Positions 39,185 through 50,777 of a DNA stretch of 64,000 nucleotides are shown here, one piece after another. Source of the DNA: Azolla pinnata (lineage: Eukaryota > Streptophyta > Polypodiopsida > Salviniales > Salviniaceae); assembly GCA_037176905.1 (NCBI GenBank), contig JBBBWG010003781.1, positions 1 through 64,000 of the forward strand, in the 5' to 3' direction. Numbering within the stretch: position 1 is the first letter of the stretch; the number at the start of each line of letters is the position of its first letter. A program made the translations under genes and the position numbers. The notes beneath the pieces are model-generated. The model did no database searches, was not told the origin of the DNA, and saw only the letters and a program-made list of their open reading frames with translations.

Positions 39185-40625
39185 AAAATTACGATACGAA
39201 CCTGAGAGTTTAAGATATCCACGAGTTCATGTGGCCGATCGACTTATAATATCTCCAGCTGGCCGAGGCTGGAATATCGAGGATTCTATAACTACAACTA
39301 GCTAGCATGCTGTGGATGGGCATTAGTCATGAAAAGCTGAAATCTGTACTGCGAATCGATCGGCCTACTACTAGATGCGAGATCTGCAATCGGTCCAATA
39401 ATGGTGGACGGCCAGCTCAAACTAGCTGTCATACTGCATGCAAAGATGAAGAAATGATGAGATCTAAAGTGTGCTAGCGGATAAAAACGACGTATAATTA
39501 TTAGGTGAGCAATCTCTCCAGCTTGCGGTCAAGCGCTGATTCGGACTAGTGTCGATAGAAAGTGGAGGGGGGGTTGATGTCGATCGACATGAATGCAATA
39601 ACTGTTTTAATTATGTATAATTTGTGAGTAATAGAGTTTACTTTACAAATGTTGTCTTGTGATCTTGTCTTCTATACACGTCTGAGTACGAGTACGAGTC
39701 TTTAAGTCGGTGTCTAACCTATCTTAAATTCACCCCAACATTGGATAGTCTTGGTTTTCCAATCCAAAGGGGTAACACTAAATGACCAATATGTCGGCTT
39801 CCATTGTTGTCATCGACGAGCGATTATTCGACGGGAAATCAAAGGCAGATCATACGACACTGCAGAGATCATACGACAGTGCGTCTTGATTGAGCTCGGA
39901 CAACATAATCTGTGCTCCTAATGTGCTTGATCGTATCTATTACTAAGGAAGGGAGTATTGTCAATATTCTTTAACAGCACCGTGCCTGATGCCAAGGGTG
40001 CTGATGCAGATAATAGTGCTAGACTACCAATGCAGGTGCAGCTGATCACTATTATTATTGCCTGCAAAGAGCTCGAACCAAGTCCTCCATGGATCCAACG
40101 TTCCTACTCAGCACTTCTCTTTAAGCTTCGATGCCAATGATATGAATCGGTGCCATAGCACGTTCTTCGCAGTAGGCGCTGGTGGCAATAGTGCCTAATC
40201 CTACTAGGCCAGCACTGCATGAGCCCATCCATGATCAGAGCACAAATTACGATATGAACCTGAGAGTTTACGATATCCACGAGTTCATGTGGTTGGTCGA
40301 CTTATAATATCTCGGCCGGCCCGAGGCTGGCCAAATATCGAGGATTCTATTATTACAACTAGCTGGCAAGCTATGGATTGGCATTAGTCAAGAAAAGCTG
40401 AAATCTGTACTGCGAATTGATCGGTCTACTAGATGCAAGATCTGCAATAGGTTCAATAATGGTAGATGACCAGCTCAAACCGGCTCACGTCGTACTGCAT
40501 GCGGAGATGACTGAAATGACGAAATCTACAGTGTGCTAGGGAATGAAAGCAAAGTATAATTATTAGGTGACCAATCTCTCGAGCTTGTGGTCAAGCGCTG
40601 ATTCGGACTAGTATCGATAGAAAGA
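39185..40625. other. Rearranged spacer with two related blocks
   Basis: 39,190-39,600 and 40,130-40,625 are diverged direct copies of one another and reverse copies of 21,390-21,900. Between them, 39,610-39,790 matches 49,080-49,245 and 39,790-39,950 matches 30,080-30,240 in reverse. No gene is seen. The region is a mosaic of cluster flanks. Confidence 0.5.
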
Positions 40626-40905
40626 CTGTTTGGCTACTGGTTGCATCTGTAATTGTGGGTATTGGAGTCAAAACAGGCGATTAATTGAGATTTACCCCCA
40701 GATATATGGGCTTAATACAATCGATGTCTGGCTTACCACTTTGATCGATGTTGCAATTGCATCTGTAATTTATGGTTCTGCCGACCACCAGGATCCTCAT
40801 ACCTTCTCCTTCACATCCGCCTGTGACTCCGACAGCCTCCACTACCGTCTCCTCCAAACTCTCCAAATTCTTCGTGCGACTGCCATTCAAGCTGGTGTCC
40901 ATTAT
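40625..40905. pseudogene. Chimera of TAD1 3' flank and a GTPase exon 1 fragment
   Basis: 40,625-40,780 matches the TAD1 downstream flank at 59,128-59,275 in the same orientation. It passes directly into 40,785-40,902, which on the minus strand reads DTSLNGS..NLESLEETV, then MRILVVGR, the linker and beta-strand before the P-loop of the GTPase family, cut just before GKT. An inverted second copy is at 49,971-50,190. Confidence 0.7.
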
Positions 40906-42920
40906 AATATCAGATCAGCTGGATGAGGAGCTATAGGTAGAGTATGTGATCCTCGGCTCCTAGTAAGGAAGGAAGGAAGGAAGGAAGGAAGGAAGTCTTT
41001 TACTATCTGGTTATAATATGTCTAAATGATTCTAAGGGCTCCGGCGGGCTAAATGCAGATTTTGTGGTTGCTTTGCTACAACACGAGGGTACATATTGAG
41101 TCAAGATGGGTCGAGTCTTGCCGTGTTCCGTGTTGATTGGAAGTCTTCTCCTTTAATGTTGCGACAACACGATTTCCTGCATCTTCATGTTCTTGGTAAG
41201 TGACATACTTATTGAAAAGTGTATTAATAGAAGAATCAATATACGCGAATGAATTCATAGCGAACACTTTTGGATGTTGGGAAGCTCTACAGAAAAGAAA
41301 GGGAGAAAAGACAAGATCGAAAAAAGAGTAAAAGCAAATAAAAATATGCATATTGCTTATATACAACTATACATCTTATGTCACTGTATCATGATAGCCA
41401 AAGCATGTTGTCATATGCGCACAAGAAAGAATGAATGAATGAAAGAGAGAGACAAATATTCATCAACTCATCTAAAAGTTAGAGAGCCCAACCGACAAAC
41501 AATATCATAAATCAGATGGGACTAATTTTGGACCCTATTGTATCCATAATTATGTCCACAAAGAGTTTGACAACACAGTGTCATCTCTATCTCCTTGTTG
41601 TGGCACGTGGTCTTTACGCGTCTTCATGTTTTCAACATATAATATGAAAAAGGATAATAACAGAAGAATCAATATGTATGAAAAAAGACAATTATAATTG
41701 TCATACAATAACAGAAGAATCAATGTAGTTCCAAAGTGGCATGAAATGTTATAACATTTCTTATAACAAGTGGTAATTTAGCATTAGCCCTTCGGATTGA
41801 AGAACCAAGACTATCTAAAGTTGGGGTTGATTAGAAAACAAGTCATACAAGACTTAAAGACTCGTCCTCATACTCATACTCATATAGAAGACAAGATCAC
41901 AACATAACAGATGCAAAGTAAACTCTATTACTCACAAATTATACAAAGTCTCAACCCTTGTACAATGAGATCTCAAGGCTTTGTATACATGATTTGTGTC
42001 TTTTCATTCTTCTCACACATCGTTATTGTTATTTATAATTACGTTATTACGTATTTCTTACGTATGACTTATTCTTGTAAGATGTAATAGTCCGTGCCGT
42101 TACGGATCTGAAGTCGTCCTCCCGATACGATCCTTCCCATTGACGTCATACTATTACGAATTGCTTATGATCAAAGCTGAGCAATGTTGATTAAGCTTAT
42201 TGTGAGAGGCTTGTTACCGGGTTAGGAGAAGTGGAAATTATTGTTGAGGAATTGAATTGAACAATGTTGTCCCCTAACAGGTGTGCAATGGTGCGCAAAT
42301 ATACGATGAATTTTTTAACCTAAATTTAAAGGTAAAACTTCAATAACAGAGTAGGATTGTTTCATATGTGGAATTTTTTCAGCGTGGCATATCAGTAGTA
42401 CCCACACCCATGGAATTAATAAAACATGTTGCTGCAGGTCATCGACTCAAAACAAGTTTATACCAACTACAATTTCAGGATACATATAATTTATTAAATG
42501 CCGATTCATAGCACAAGTCTAATGTATAAATCACACAGATAACCTTAAAGCCTAATTAAACCTAATTAACTGGCATTGATCTGCCTCCCTTGTATAATTT
42601 GCATTGCCGAGTGATTTCCTTAATAAAGGATCAGAGTGATTTCTCAATGATGAATTAAAATGGAATATTCAATATGCGCTCATGATTATTCCCTCATCAA
42701 TATAATTCGATAGAATTGCTTATAGTCCGGCACTAGTGTCTACTCCTCTTAGCACATTCGTCCTGCGTTGTTGGGCACAGTTTTTATATCAGTGCTTGCA
42801 TGAGCTTGTGATCATACACTATAGGGCCAAATTTCTAGCTGATCAGCACCAATATTATAGAATCCCTCATTGAGAATGGTACACAATTAAAACACCCATT
42901 GCATTCATGTCGATCGACAT
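40630..42920. repeat. Left arm of inverted repeat 2
   Basis: The arm pairs with 48,140-50,200 in opposite orientation: 40,785-40,902 with 49,971-50,095, the GGAA run at 40,966-40,995 with the CCTT run at 49,866-49,908, about 41,720-41,770 with 49,245-49,290, and 42,830-42,920 with 48,140-48,260. Internal sequence differs by indels. The arm contains AT-rich non-coding DNA and, around 41,770-42,300, LTR-like repetitive sequence I cannot classify with confidence. No intact gene. Confidence 0.75.
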
Positions 42921-42924
42921 GAAC

Positions 42925-43270
42925 CTCTATCCAGAGCTAACAGTACCTCAACATTCTTGATTTAGACGACTAAAAAGGCTGAATTCCTCGCCAGTGACCG
43001 AAGGGCAGGGTGCTAAATACTATCTTCTCGGCAAGTCCATGTTGGGTGATAAACGAGCTTGAAGAGCAACATACGTTCTTAGAAATGGGGGCCTACATCA
43101 ATCAAATCACCTCCAATTTGTGTCAAAAGGCTATTTTATTTTCCCATTGATCCGGGAAAGCAGTCACTTTGTTTTTTGTTGTTTTTTTTATTGAATTTTC
43201 TGCTTCACTTTTGAGCGCAGACTGTAGGTCGGAGAGGATGGATTAGCTAGCTACAAATAGATGAAGCACA
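42925..43270 (-). pseudogene. TAD1: Fragment of TAD1 3' end, inverted
   Basis: The minus strand matches the intact TAD1 locus from about 58,650 to 59,125, with internal deletions: the part from GGACT of exon 8 to mid exon 9 is missing. It still contains sequence of the intron between exons 7 and 8, so it arose from genomic DNA, not from spliced RNA. It abuts the 5' flank of GTPase copy F. Confidence 0.75.
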
Positions 43271-43873
43271 CCTTCATCACCCACAAATAGGAATGAGCAG
43301 GCGAAAGACTATCACAAAGAATAATCGTTGCAAAAGCTCCTCCGTGGGCAGCTGCAGCAGCTGATCCCTGATGAATAAGCCCTAAATTACAACCATAATA
43401 CAGCATTGCATTGAAATTGCAGGAGCTCCCTCCGGTTTGAGCCTGCACAGCTAGTAGCTCTGACAGAAAACCCCAATTTAATTGATCAGCTCTCTAGTAG
43501 CTCCAGCTGCTTCATCCCAAACCCAAGTAGCGGCCACGCCGATCAGCAACATGTTTTCAAAGAAGAAGAAAGACAAGCTGGAGGAGGAAGAGTCGGTCCC
43601 CAACAGCACACCTGCAGCTGATGCGTCGCCTGAGGGTAGTGGTGGTGGCATTAATAGTAGTGGAGGGGGTATAAGTAACAGTGGCAGCAGCGGGATGAAG
43701 AGTAGCAGCAAGGCAAAAGGCAAGAAAGCAGTAGCAGCTGCAGCGCTGCTTGACGCGAGGTTGAACGCGATCCCGAGCGAGAACTACAGGAGCTTGGAGG
43801 AGGCGTACACGAAGCTAGCGGAGTCGGAGGACGTGAAGAAGATGCTGCAGAAGCTGTTCAAAACGCTGAGGAT

Positions 43874-43955
43874 GCTAATGTGCACTAGAATCCTAACGGT
43901 TAACAGAAGTTGTTTAGAATGCTAATGTGCACTAGAATCCTAACGGTTAACAGAA
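43874..43955. repeat. Two-unit tandem repeat at the F exon 1 breakpoint
   Basis: A 35-base unit beginning 'gctaatgtgcactagaatcc' occurs at 43,874-43,908 and 43,921-43,955. In reverse it resembles the 'attctagt..cattctaaata' units in intron 1 of copy C (19,180-19,340). The deletion that removed the P-loop therefore joined exon 1 to an intron 1 repeat. Confidence 0.75.
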
Positions 43956-44527
43956 TCTAAAATGATCGCTAGAATACTCATGTCATGGTCACTGATTCAG
44001 TACTGTTTATGTCTGTGAGCCTGATGCTCCGAGTTAGGTACAGGTCCATGTGGTGTGGTACGTGTTCAGCGCGAACGACAACAGGTTCCTGGAAGACGCC
44101 GGCTTGCTGGCGATGCTGGACGCGAGCTATCCCACGCTGCCCGTCATCCTCGTCATGACTCACTGCGACATGCACGACGCGATGAAGTGGCCGATCGTGG
44201 ACGACGCGAAGCTGGAGGCGCTGCTGGGCCGCATCTCCGACCCCGTGAGGCGCCGACGTGCTCACAGCCGCATGGTCCAGCTCAGGAACAACGTCCAACA
44301 ATCGAGCAGCGATGGGTCGATCCAAGGAACCGTGGACTTGAAGGGGCTCAAGCTCCTCATCCAGAACACCAAGGAGGTGATCGGGAAGGAGCTGCGCTTG
44401 ACGTGGGCCGCCGGCCAAGCCAACGACATGGACGAGAAGCTCAAGGCATCCGCGCAGCTCATCGTCAGCACCAAGAGGTATCAGAGAAAGAAAGAAAGAT
44501 ATATATATATCTTCATAGTCTCTTATC

Positions 44528-44572
44528 AGGGGTTTAGGGCTTAGGGCTAATTAGGGTTTAGGGTTTAGGGAG
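44528..44572. repeat. Interstitial telomere-type repeat in intron 2 of copy F
   Basis: The stretch has five imperfect to perfect TTTAGGG-type units ('ggtttagggcttaggg', then 'agggtttagggtttaggg'), the plant telomere motif. It lies about 50 bases after the exon 2 donor. Copies A, B, C and G have no such run at this place. Confidence 0.85.
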
Positions 44573-45181
44573 TATTCGATAGGGAATAAACGTTGACATG
44601 TTGATGGTGGCCACATTTATAGATTTTACTGCGCCCGCCGCAGCTGCTAGCAAGTAGATGATCCATATTCTATAATTAGCGTGACTCGGAATCGATTCAA
44701 TCATCAATTGCTCGAGTCTAGTGAATCGGGTCATAACGTGTATAAGCTTGTCGGAGAAATATGTGACACGCAGGAAGGCGCTCGTTCGGACGTGGGCAGT
44801 CGGCACGATGCCCATGCTCCAGCAGATCCAGCTCGCGGGCGTGCTGTTCAGCATGACCCAATGTCTGGGCAAGCTATGGAAGGTCCACCCGAATCTGGAG
44901 AAGGTGATCCTGGCCGAGTTGTTCCAGAAGGAAGGAACGAAAGGGGTGTTGAAGAACGTGCTCTACGATGTGGGGGCAGCGATCGGGCTGGGCGGAACCG
45001 TGGCGGCAGTGATCCTGACGGGCGGGATCGCAACGCTTCTGATCTCTGTGTACATCGCATCGGCCTTCGCCCAGTCGAGAGGGGTCTCGAAGCTCATCAT
45101 GGCCTACTCCGTGCTCACCATGGGCGTTATTCTCTACGTCCGTGCCCGCAAATTGGACTTGGGCCCAGACACCGTCGTCTA

Positions 45182-45222
45182 CCAGCAGCAGCAGCAGCAG
45201 CAGCAACAACAACAACAACAAC
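45182..45222. repeat. CAG/CAA repeat coding a Gln run in copy F exon 3
   Basis: About 14 CAG or CAA codons give a Gln run just after the second membrane helix of copy F. Copy A has four Gln at the same place and B has none in a row, so the length is variable within the family. Confidence 0.9.
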
Positions 45223-46347
45223 AGGATGGGGAATCCATGATCGGGTACGCATCCCAGTGTGTTGTATCTTTTGTCTGATCATGGTCCATTACTAGTTCTG
45301 GTCTTAGAAGACCTTAATATATCTTTCTTTCCTTGAACTTCTTTTGATCTAGCGCTACTGGCGCTGATCCGGCAGCTGCCGCAGCAGCTACTTCGGTCCC
45401 CGATGATCCCACCCACCACCATGCCCTTTACTCCCGACTCTGCCGCGAGTTCTCGAACTCCAGCTCATCCCTCCAGCTCAAATCCTTCGTCAAGCGGCAC
45501 CGAGATCTGTGGCAATCTCCTCTCAACACCAAGGAACAAAAGCAACGCCTCGAGAACGAGCTCCTCAACTGCTTCAAGCAAATCGCGCTTCACCGCCCGA
45601 GTAGCCTCTCTAGCTGTCTTCGAGAGGACAATATGAGTAGTTCCGATTGGCAGCAGCCGCTGCGTGGTAATGACCGTGATTATAACAAGCCCAATACTAG
45701 TAGTGCCGGTGCTGGTCGTGGCACTACTTATGTGGCGCCATGGCCAGCTAATGCTTCCGATCAGGTATGATGCCTAGCTACGTCGATCAACCAATTATCC
45801 CATCCATCGTTTTGATCAGCGACTGATTGCACATCTTTGCCCGTTCTTCTTTTATTTCTTTTCCTAAGAATGAATGCAGTCACTCTAGTACTGTTGTTTA
45901 CCTGCCAGTTAATGCTGATCATAAAATTGATCCACAACATGCAGACTGGTCTATAAAGTACTGATGACTCATGACAGAAGATTAATGCGCTGATGCCGGT
46001 TTAATTAAGCATGGCATTTGTCGATTATGTAGCGCGATCGTCATCAGGTTGAAAAGCGGCCCTCTGCATCGGCACACGAGCTGTTTCACATGAGTACTCG
46101 CAACAAGGAGGCACCTAATGACAGCAATGACAACAACAACAACAACAACAACTCTAGTGATGCCGATGATGCCAGGGATGCTGAGGATAGTAGAAGTACT
46201 ACTGCCGATTATGCAGATGCTAACAATATTAATGCCAATAGTAGTAGTACTACTACTACTGCCGATGCTGACAATAATATCGCCAGTACTAGTAGTACTG
46301 CCGATGGTAATGCCAATGCGAATGTTGCCAGTCGACACGGTACTGAC

Positions 46348-46417
46348 GATGCCGATGCCGATGCCGATGCCGATGCCGATGCCGATGCCGATGCCGATGC
46401 CGATGCCGATGCCGACA
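46348..46417. repeat. GATGCC hexanucleotide repeat coding Asp-Ala tail in copy F
   Basis: About twelve GATGCC units in frame give an alternating Asp-Ala tail. Copy G has about seven (52,911-52,948), copy D about five in reverse (29,688-29,718), copy C only DADDADDAED, and copies A and B almost none. The unit is a multiple of three, so length changes keep the frame. Confidence 0.92.
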
Positions 46418-46499
46418 GTGTTGACATGGACAGCACTGCTGCCGATGATATTGCCGATTTCGACAACGACGACGAGTACGGCTTAAACCAGTTCTGACC

Positions 46500-48135
46500 C
46501 CTGAGTCAATCAAAGAATGTAGCAGCTTTAATAAGGATTGTTAGAAACTAGTGCTTGGTTGTGATTTGGGTCGATAATTTCAATTTGCAGTCTAGTCTAC
46601 CTTAGCGGTCACTACTAGCTTAGCTACCACTCGCCCTGCTTCTCTCTGATTTTCTTATGTATTTTGGGCTTTCTCTTACACCTTGTATTACTTCTCAATG
46701 TTTTCCCTTCGCTTGGAAAGTATTTCTATAAATAAATCAGTGTTTCTAATTTTAACGATACCTATTTCTTGCCAACCCTAAACCGGCGGCAACCCGCGGT
46801 TAATTATGAGTAATTAAGAACGAAGCTGGACTACAAGGCAATTAATTATATTATTGCTGCAGTTGATGACCATCCGATATTTATTTTACACACGATCTAT
46901 GGAGATAAAATTCTAATCAGCGGTTGGTTAGTACACTAATCCTCTGATCTATATCCTGTGGTAATTAATTAGAGGAGTAGATTGGCCGCTATGGATTATC
47001 AAGAGCTAGAAGCTGGTGAATGCACGCGTCCATAACCACTCATCCAAACAGGTATGTATATTCATACAGTAGAGAGGAAGAAGATTACAGGCAGAGCTGA
47101 TCAGCTATATTATGAGTGGATGACCTGAAGGATTCATGAGATTATGATATATGGGCAGATTATGAATTTGAAAGTATAGTTAGAAAGGTTTGGTTTCTAG
47201 TAGACTGCAGGTTTTGAGCGGCTAGATGGATCTTAATAATTGGTTAGGGTAATTTGACAAAACCGGCAACATAGTGTAGATTAACTAGTTCAGAAATCAT
47301 GGTTGAAAGCTGAAAACTGGATCTATCTTTAATATTTAGTTCAACTTGCGGAATTACAAAAACCTTAGAAAAACGATCAATAGTGCCAAATACGATTAAA
47401 AACTTGGGCAGGGGGGGGGCAAAAGGAGTGATTCAAACAACAATGATTCAAAAGCTAATTTCTGAAATTAGGACACGTCGAGTCAAGTGGAGCCAGCATA
47501 TCAGTTAGTACTGCTGCAGATCATCAGCTATTTGTTTCATCTTTTCCTGTCGATGTCCTCTTTTCGTGATATTCCGCAGTCAATTTGTCGAACCAAGTCC
47601 TCCATCAATGGACCAACGTTCCTACTCAGCATTTCTCTTTACGCTTCGATGCCAATGATATGAATCGGCGCCATAGCATGTTCTTCGCAGTAGGCGCTGG
47701 TGGCAATAGTGCCTGATCCTACTAGGCCTGCACTGCATGAGCCCATCCATGATCAGACAAATTACGATACGAACGCGAGACTTTACGATATCCACTAGTT
47801 CATGTGGATTGACTTATAATATCTCAGGCTGGCCAAGGCAGGAATATCGAGGATTCAATAATTACAACCAGGCAAGCTATGGATGGGCATTAGTCATGAA
47901 AAGCTGAATCTATACTGCGAATCAATCGGTCTACTAGCTGATGCGAGATCTGCAATAGGTCCAATAATGGTAGATGACCAGCTCAAACTGGCTCATGTCG
48001 TATTGCATGTGGAGATAACTGAAATGAAGAAATCTACAGTGTGCTATAAGGGAATGAAAGCGACGTACAATTATTAAGTGACCAATCTCCCCAGCTTGCG
48101 GTCAAGCGCTGATTTGGACTAGTATCCATAGAAAT
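46500..48135. other. 3' flank of copy F and shared spacer
   Basis: 46,500-46,800 is the probable 3' end region, shared with copy G (53,035-53,340) and in reverse with C. It includes AATAAA-like 'ataaataaatca'. 46,800-47,110 matches in reverse 16,800-17,100. 47,400-48,135 matches 21,390-22,130 in reverse, including the poly-G/poly-C neighbourhood of the assembly gap ('gggcagggggggggc' at 47,404). No gene. Confidence 0.5.
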
Positions 48136-48139
48136 TGGA

Positions 48140-50200
48140 GGGGGGGTTAATCATTTCGATCGACATGAATGCAATGGGTGTTTTAATTATGTACCATTCT
48201 CACTGAGGGATTCTATAATATTGATACTGATCAGCTAGAAATTGTGCCCTATAGTGTATGATCACAAGCTCATGCAAGCACTGATATAAAAATTGTGCCC
48301 GACAACACAGGATGAATGTACTCTGCCATACTATACGCAATTCAATCCAATTATATTGATGAGGGAATGATCATGAGCGCATATTGAATATTCCATTTTA
48401 ATTCATCATTTAGAAATCACTCTGATCATTTTTACATGTGATTTATACATTAGACTTGTGCTACGAATCGACATTTAATTAATTATATGTATCCTGAAAT
48501 GGTAGCTGGTATGAACTTGTTTTGAGTCGATAACCCGCGATTTTGATTAATTCAATGGGTGTGGGTACCAATATGCCATGCTGAAAAAATTCCACATATG
48601 AAACAATCCTACTTTTTTATTGAAGTTTTATCTTTAAAGTTAGGTTAAAAAATCCATGGTATATTTGCGTACCATTGCACACCTTTTGGGGGACAACATT
48701 GTTCAATTCGATTCCTCAACAATAATTTCCACTTCTCTTGACTCGGTAACAAGCCTCTCACAATAAGCTTAACCAACATTGCTTGACTTTGATTAAAGAG
48801 GTCAATAATTCCTAACTATTATATATTATATCATGGAATTATGAAGTAATCCATAATAGTACGACATCATGAATGGCCAGGATCGTAATAGTGTGGAGGT
48901 GTGAGTACAACTCCAGATCTGCAATGGCACAAACTATTATATACTACGAGAATAAGTTGTAAGTAAAAAATATGTAACATAATTATAAACAACAATAACA
49001 ATTTGTGGGAAGAACGAAGAGATACAAATCATGCATATAAAGCCTTAAGAGCTCATTGTATAAGGGTCGAGACTTTTGTATAATTTGTAAGTAATAGTTT
49101 ACTTTGCATGTGTTGTGATCTTGTCTTCTATACGAGGTTGAGTATTGAGTACGAGTCTTTAAGTCGTGTATGACCTATCTTCAATTCAACCCAACTTTTG
49201 AATAGTCTTGGTTTTTCAATCCGAAAGGCTAACACTAAATCACCACATGTTATAAGAAATGTTATAACATTCCATGCCACTTTGGAACTACATTGATTCT
49301 ACTCTTATTGTATGACAATTATTATCTTTTCTTCATATGTACTGATTCTTTTGTTATTATCCTTTTTCATATTATATGCTGAAAACATGAAGACACGTAA
49401 AGACCGCGTGCCACAACAAGGAGATAGCGATGAGACCGTGTCGTCGGGACCCCTTCTGGACTCTATTGTAGAACGAGTCTCACACGATTTACAATATTGT
49501 TTGATGTTTGGGCTCCCTAACGTTTAGATTGACTTGATGGAGATTTGTGTCTCTTTCTCTTTCATTCATTCAGTCTTGTCTTCTCTCCGTTTCATTTTTG
49601 TGCAGCTTCCCGGCATCCAAAATTGTTCTCTATCAATACACTTTTCGATAAGAATATCACTTACCAACAACATGAAGATGCAGGAAGACCGTGTTGTCGC
49701 AACATTAAAGGAGAAGACTTCCATCAACACGGAACACGGCAACGCTGGACCCATCTTGACTCAATATCTGTCCTCATGTTGTAGCAAAGCAGCCACAAAA
49801 TCTGCATTTAGGCCCCCCGGAGCCCTTAGAATCATTTAGACATATTATAATCAGATAGTAAAAGACTTCCTTCCTTCCTTCCTTCCTTCCTTCCTTCCTT
49901 CCTTCCTTAGTAGGAGCTGAGGATCACATACTCTACCTAAAGCTCTTCATCCAGCTCATCTGATATTATAATGGACACCAGCTTGAATGGCAGTCGCATG
50001 AAGAATTTGGAGAGTTTGGAGGAGACAGTTATACTTGCGGCTATTGGAGTCGCGGGCAGATGCGAAGGAGAAGGTATGAAGATCGAGGTGGTGGGCAGAA
50101 CCATAAATTACAGATGTAATTGCAACATCGATCGAAGCGGTAAGCCAGACATTGACTGTATTAAGCCCATATATCTGGGGTAAATCTCAATTAATCCCCC
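48140..50200. repeat. Right arm of inverted repeat 2
   Basis: Inverted partner of 40,630-42,920. The spacer between the arms is about 5.2 kb and holds copy F. The arm includes AT-rich LTR-like sequence at 48,700-49,530 in the opposite orientation to its partner, and the (CCTT)n run at 49,866-49,908. Confidence 0.75.
49971..50195 (+). pseudogene. GTPase exon 1 fragment joined to TAD1 flank, second copy
   Basis: Reads DTSLNGSRMKNLESLEET, then MKIEVVGR, the pre-P-loop part of the family, and runs directly into a reverse copy of the TAD1 downstream flank (59,205-59,275; 'cccatatatctggggtaaat'). It is the inverted counterpart of 40,625-40,905. Confidence 0.7.
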
Positions 50201-50540
50201 GTTTCGACGAGAATAAATCAGAGCTGCCTTCATTGTTTTTTGTATAGAACCTGCATCAAGTCCATGTTGGGTGATAAACGAGCTTGAAGAGCAACATACG
50301 TCCTCCTTACAAATGCGGGCCTACATCAATCAAATCACTCTCCAATTGTATCAAAAGGGGGTTGTTCTTTTCCATTGATTGGGGAAAGCACAAATGACTA
50401 GAGCAAACAGTCTCTTTGTTTTTCTTTTGATAGAATTTTCTTCATCACTTTTGCGCGCAGAGTGGTAGGATCGATTACCTACAAATAGAGGATTGTGCGG
50501 CAGGAGATAAAGCACACCTCATTATCTACAAATAGTTCCG
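50200..50540 (-). pseudogene. TAD1: Fragment of TAD1 exons 7-8 region, inverted
   Basis: The minus strand matches TAD1 from about 58,610 to 58,925, including the intron between exons 7 and 8 and exon 8 ('gtttatcacccaacatggact'). The TAD1 side ends inside exon 7. It directly adjoins the 5' flank of GTPase copy G, just as a similar piece adjoins copy F at 43,270, so TAD1 fragment plus GTPase gene were duplicated as one unit. Confidence 0.78.
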
Positions 50541-50777
50541 AGCAGGCGAATTAAGAATATTAATCGCTGCAAAAGCTCCTCCGTGGGCAGCTGCAGCAGC
50601 TGATCCCTGATGAATAAGCCCTAAACTACACCCATAACACATCATTGCATTGGAATTGCTAGAGCTCGCTCCGGCTTCAGCCAGCACAGCTAGTAGCTCT
50701 TTTACACACAATAAATACCAATAGAATCGATCAGCTCTAGGAACGTCAGCTGCTTGATCACAAACCGAGTAGCGGCG

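Larger units (their letters stand above)
43482..46497 (+). pseudogene. GTPase family copy F, P-loop lost, exons 2-5 fully open
   Basis: Exon 1 starts at a position where the family ATG has become ACG (43,536; reads TPISN); in-frame ATGs exist upstream (43,482) and downstream (43,551). It runs to KTLR and then breaks at 43,874 into intron-1-type repeat, so G1 and G3 are gone. Exons 2 (44044-44477, THCD), 3 (44774-45244, both membrane helices and a Gln run), 4 (45353-45764) and 5 (46048-46497, acidic tail with DA repeat) are all open, in phase and have GT-AG borders, 589 codons together. With no P-loop it cannot be a normal GTPase. It is either a young pseudogene or a membrane protein made from exons 2-5; the clean frames make the second worth testing. 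The 5' flank is shared with C and G. Confidence 0.7.

Noticed and set aside
41500-42300. LTR retrotransposon body in the inverted repeat arms
   Set aside because: Some phrases ('ttataacaagtggtaat') recall the end of an LTR, but I find no polyprotein, no paired LTR and no target duplication, so I did not list it as an element.
46118-46513. Met/Pro, Ala/Ser and Arg/His repeat proteins over copy F exon 5
   Set aside because: These are other frames of the GATGCC repeat; the Asp-Ala frame continues exon 4 and ends at the conserved stop.
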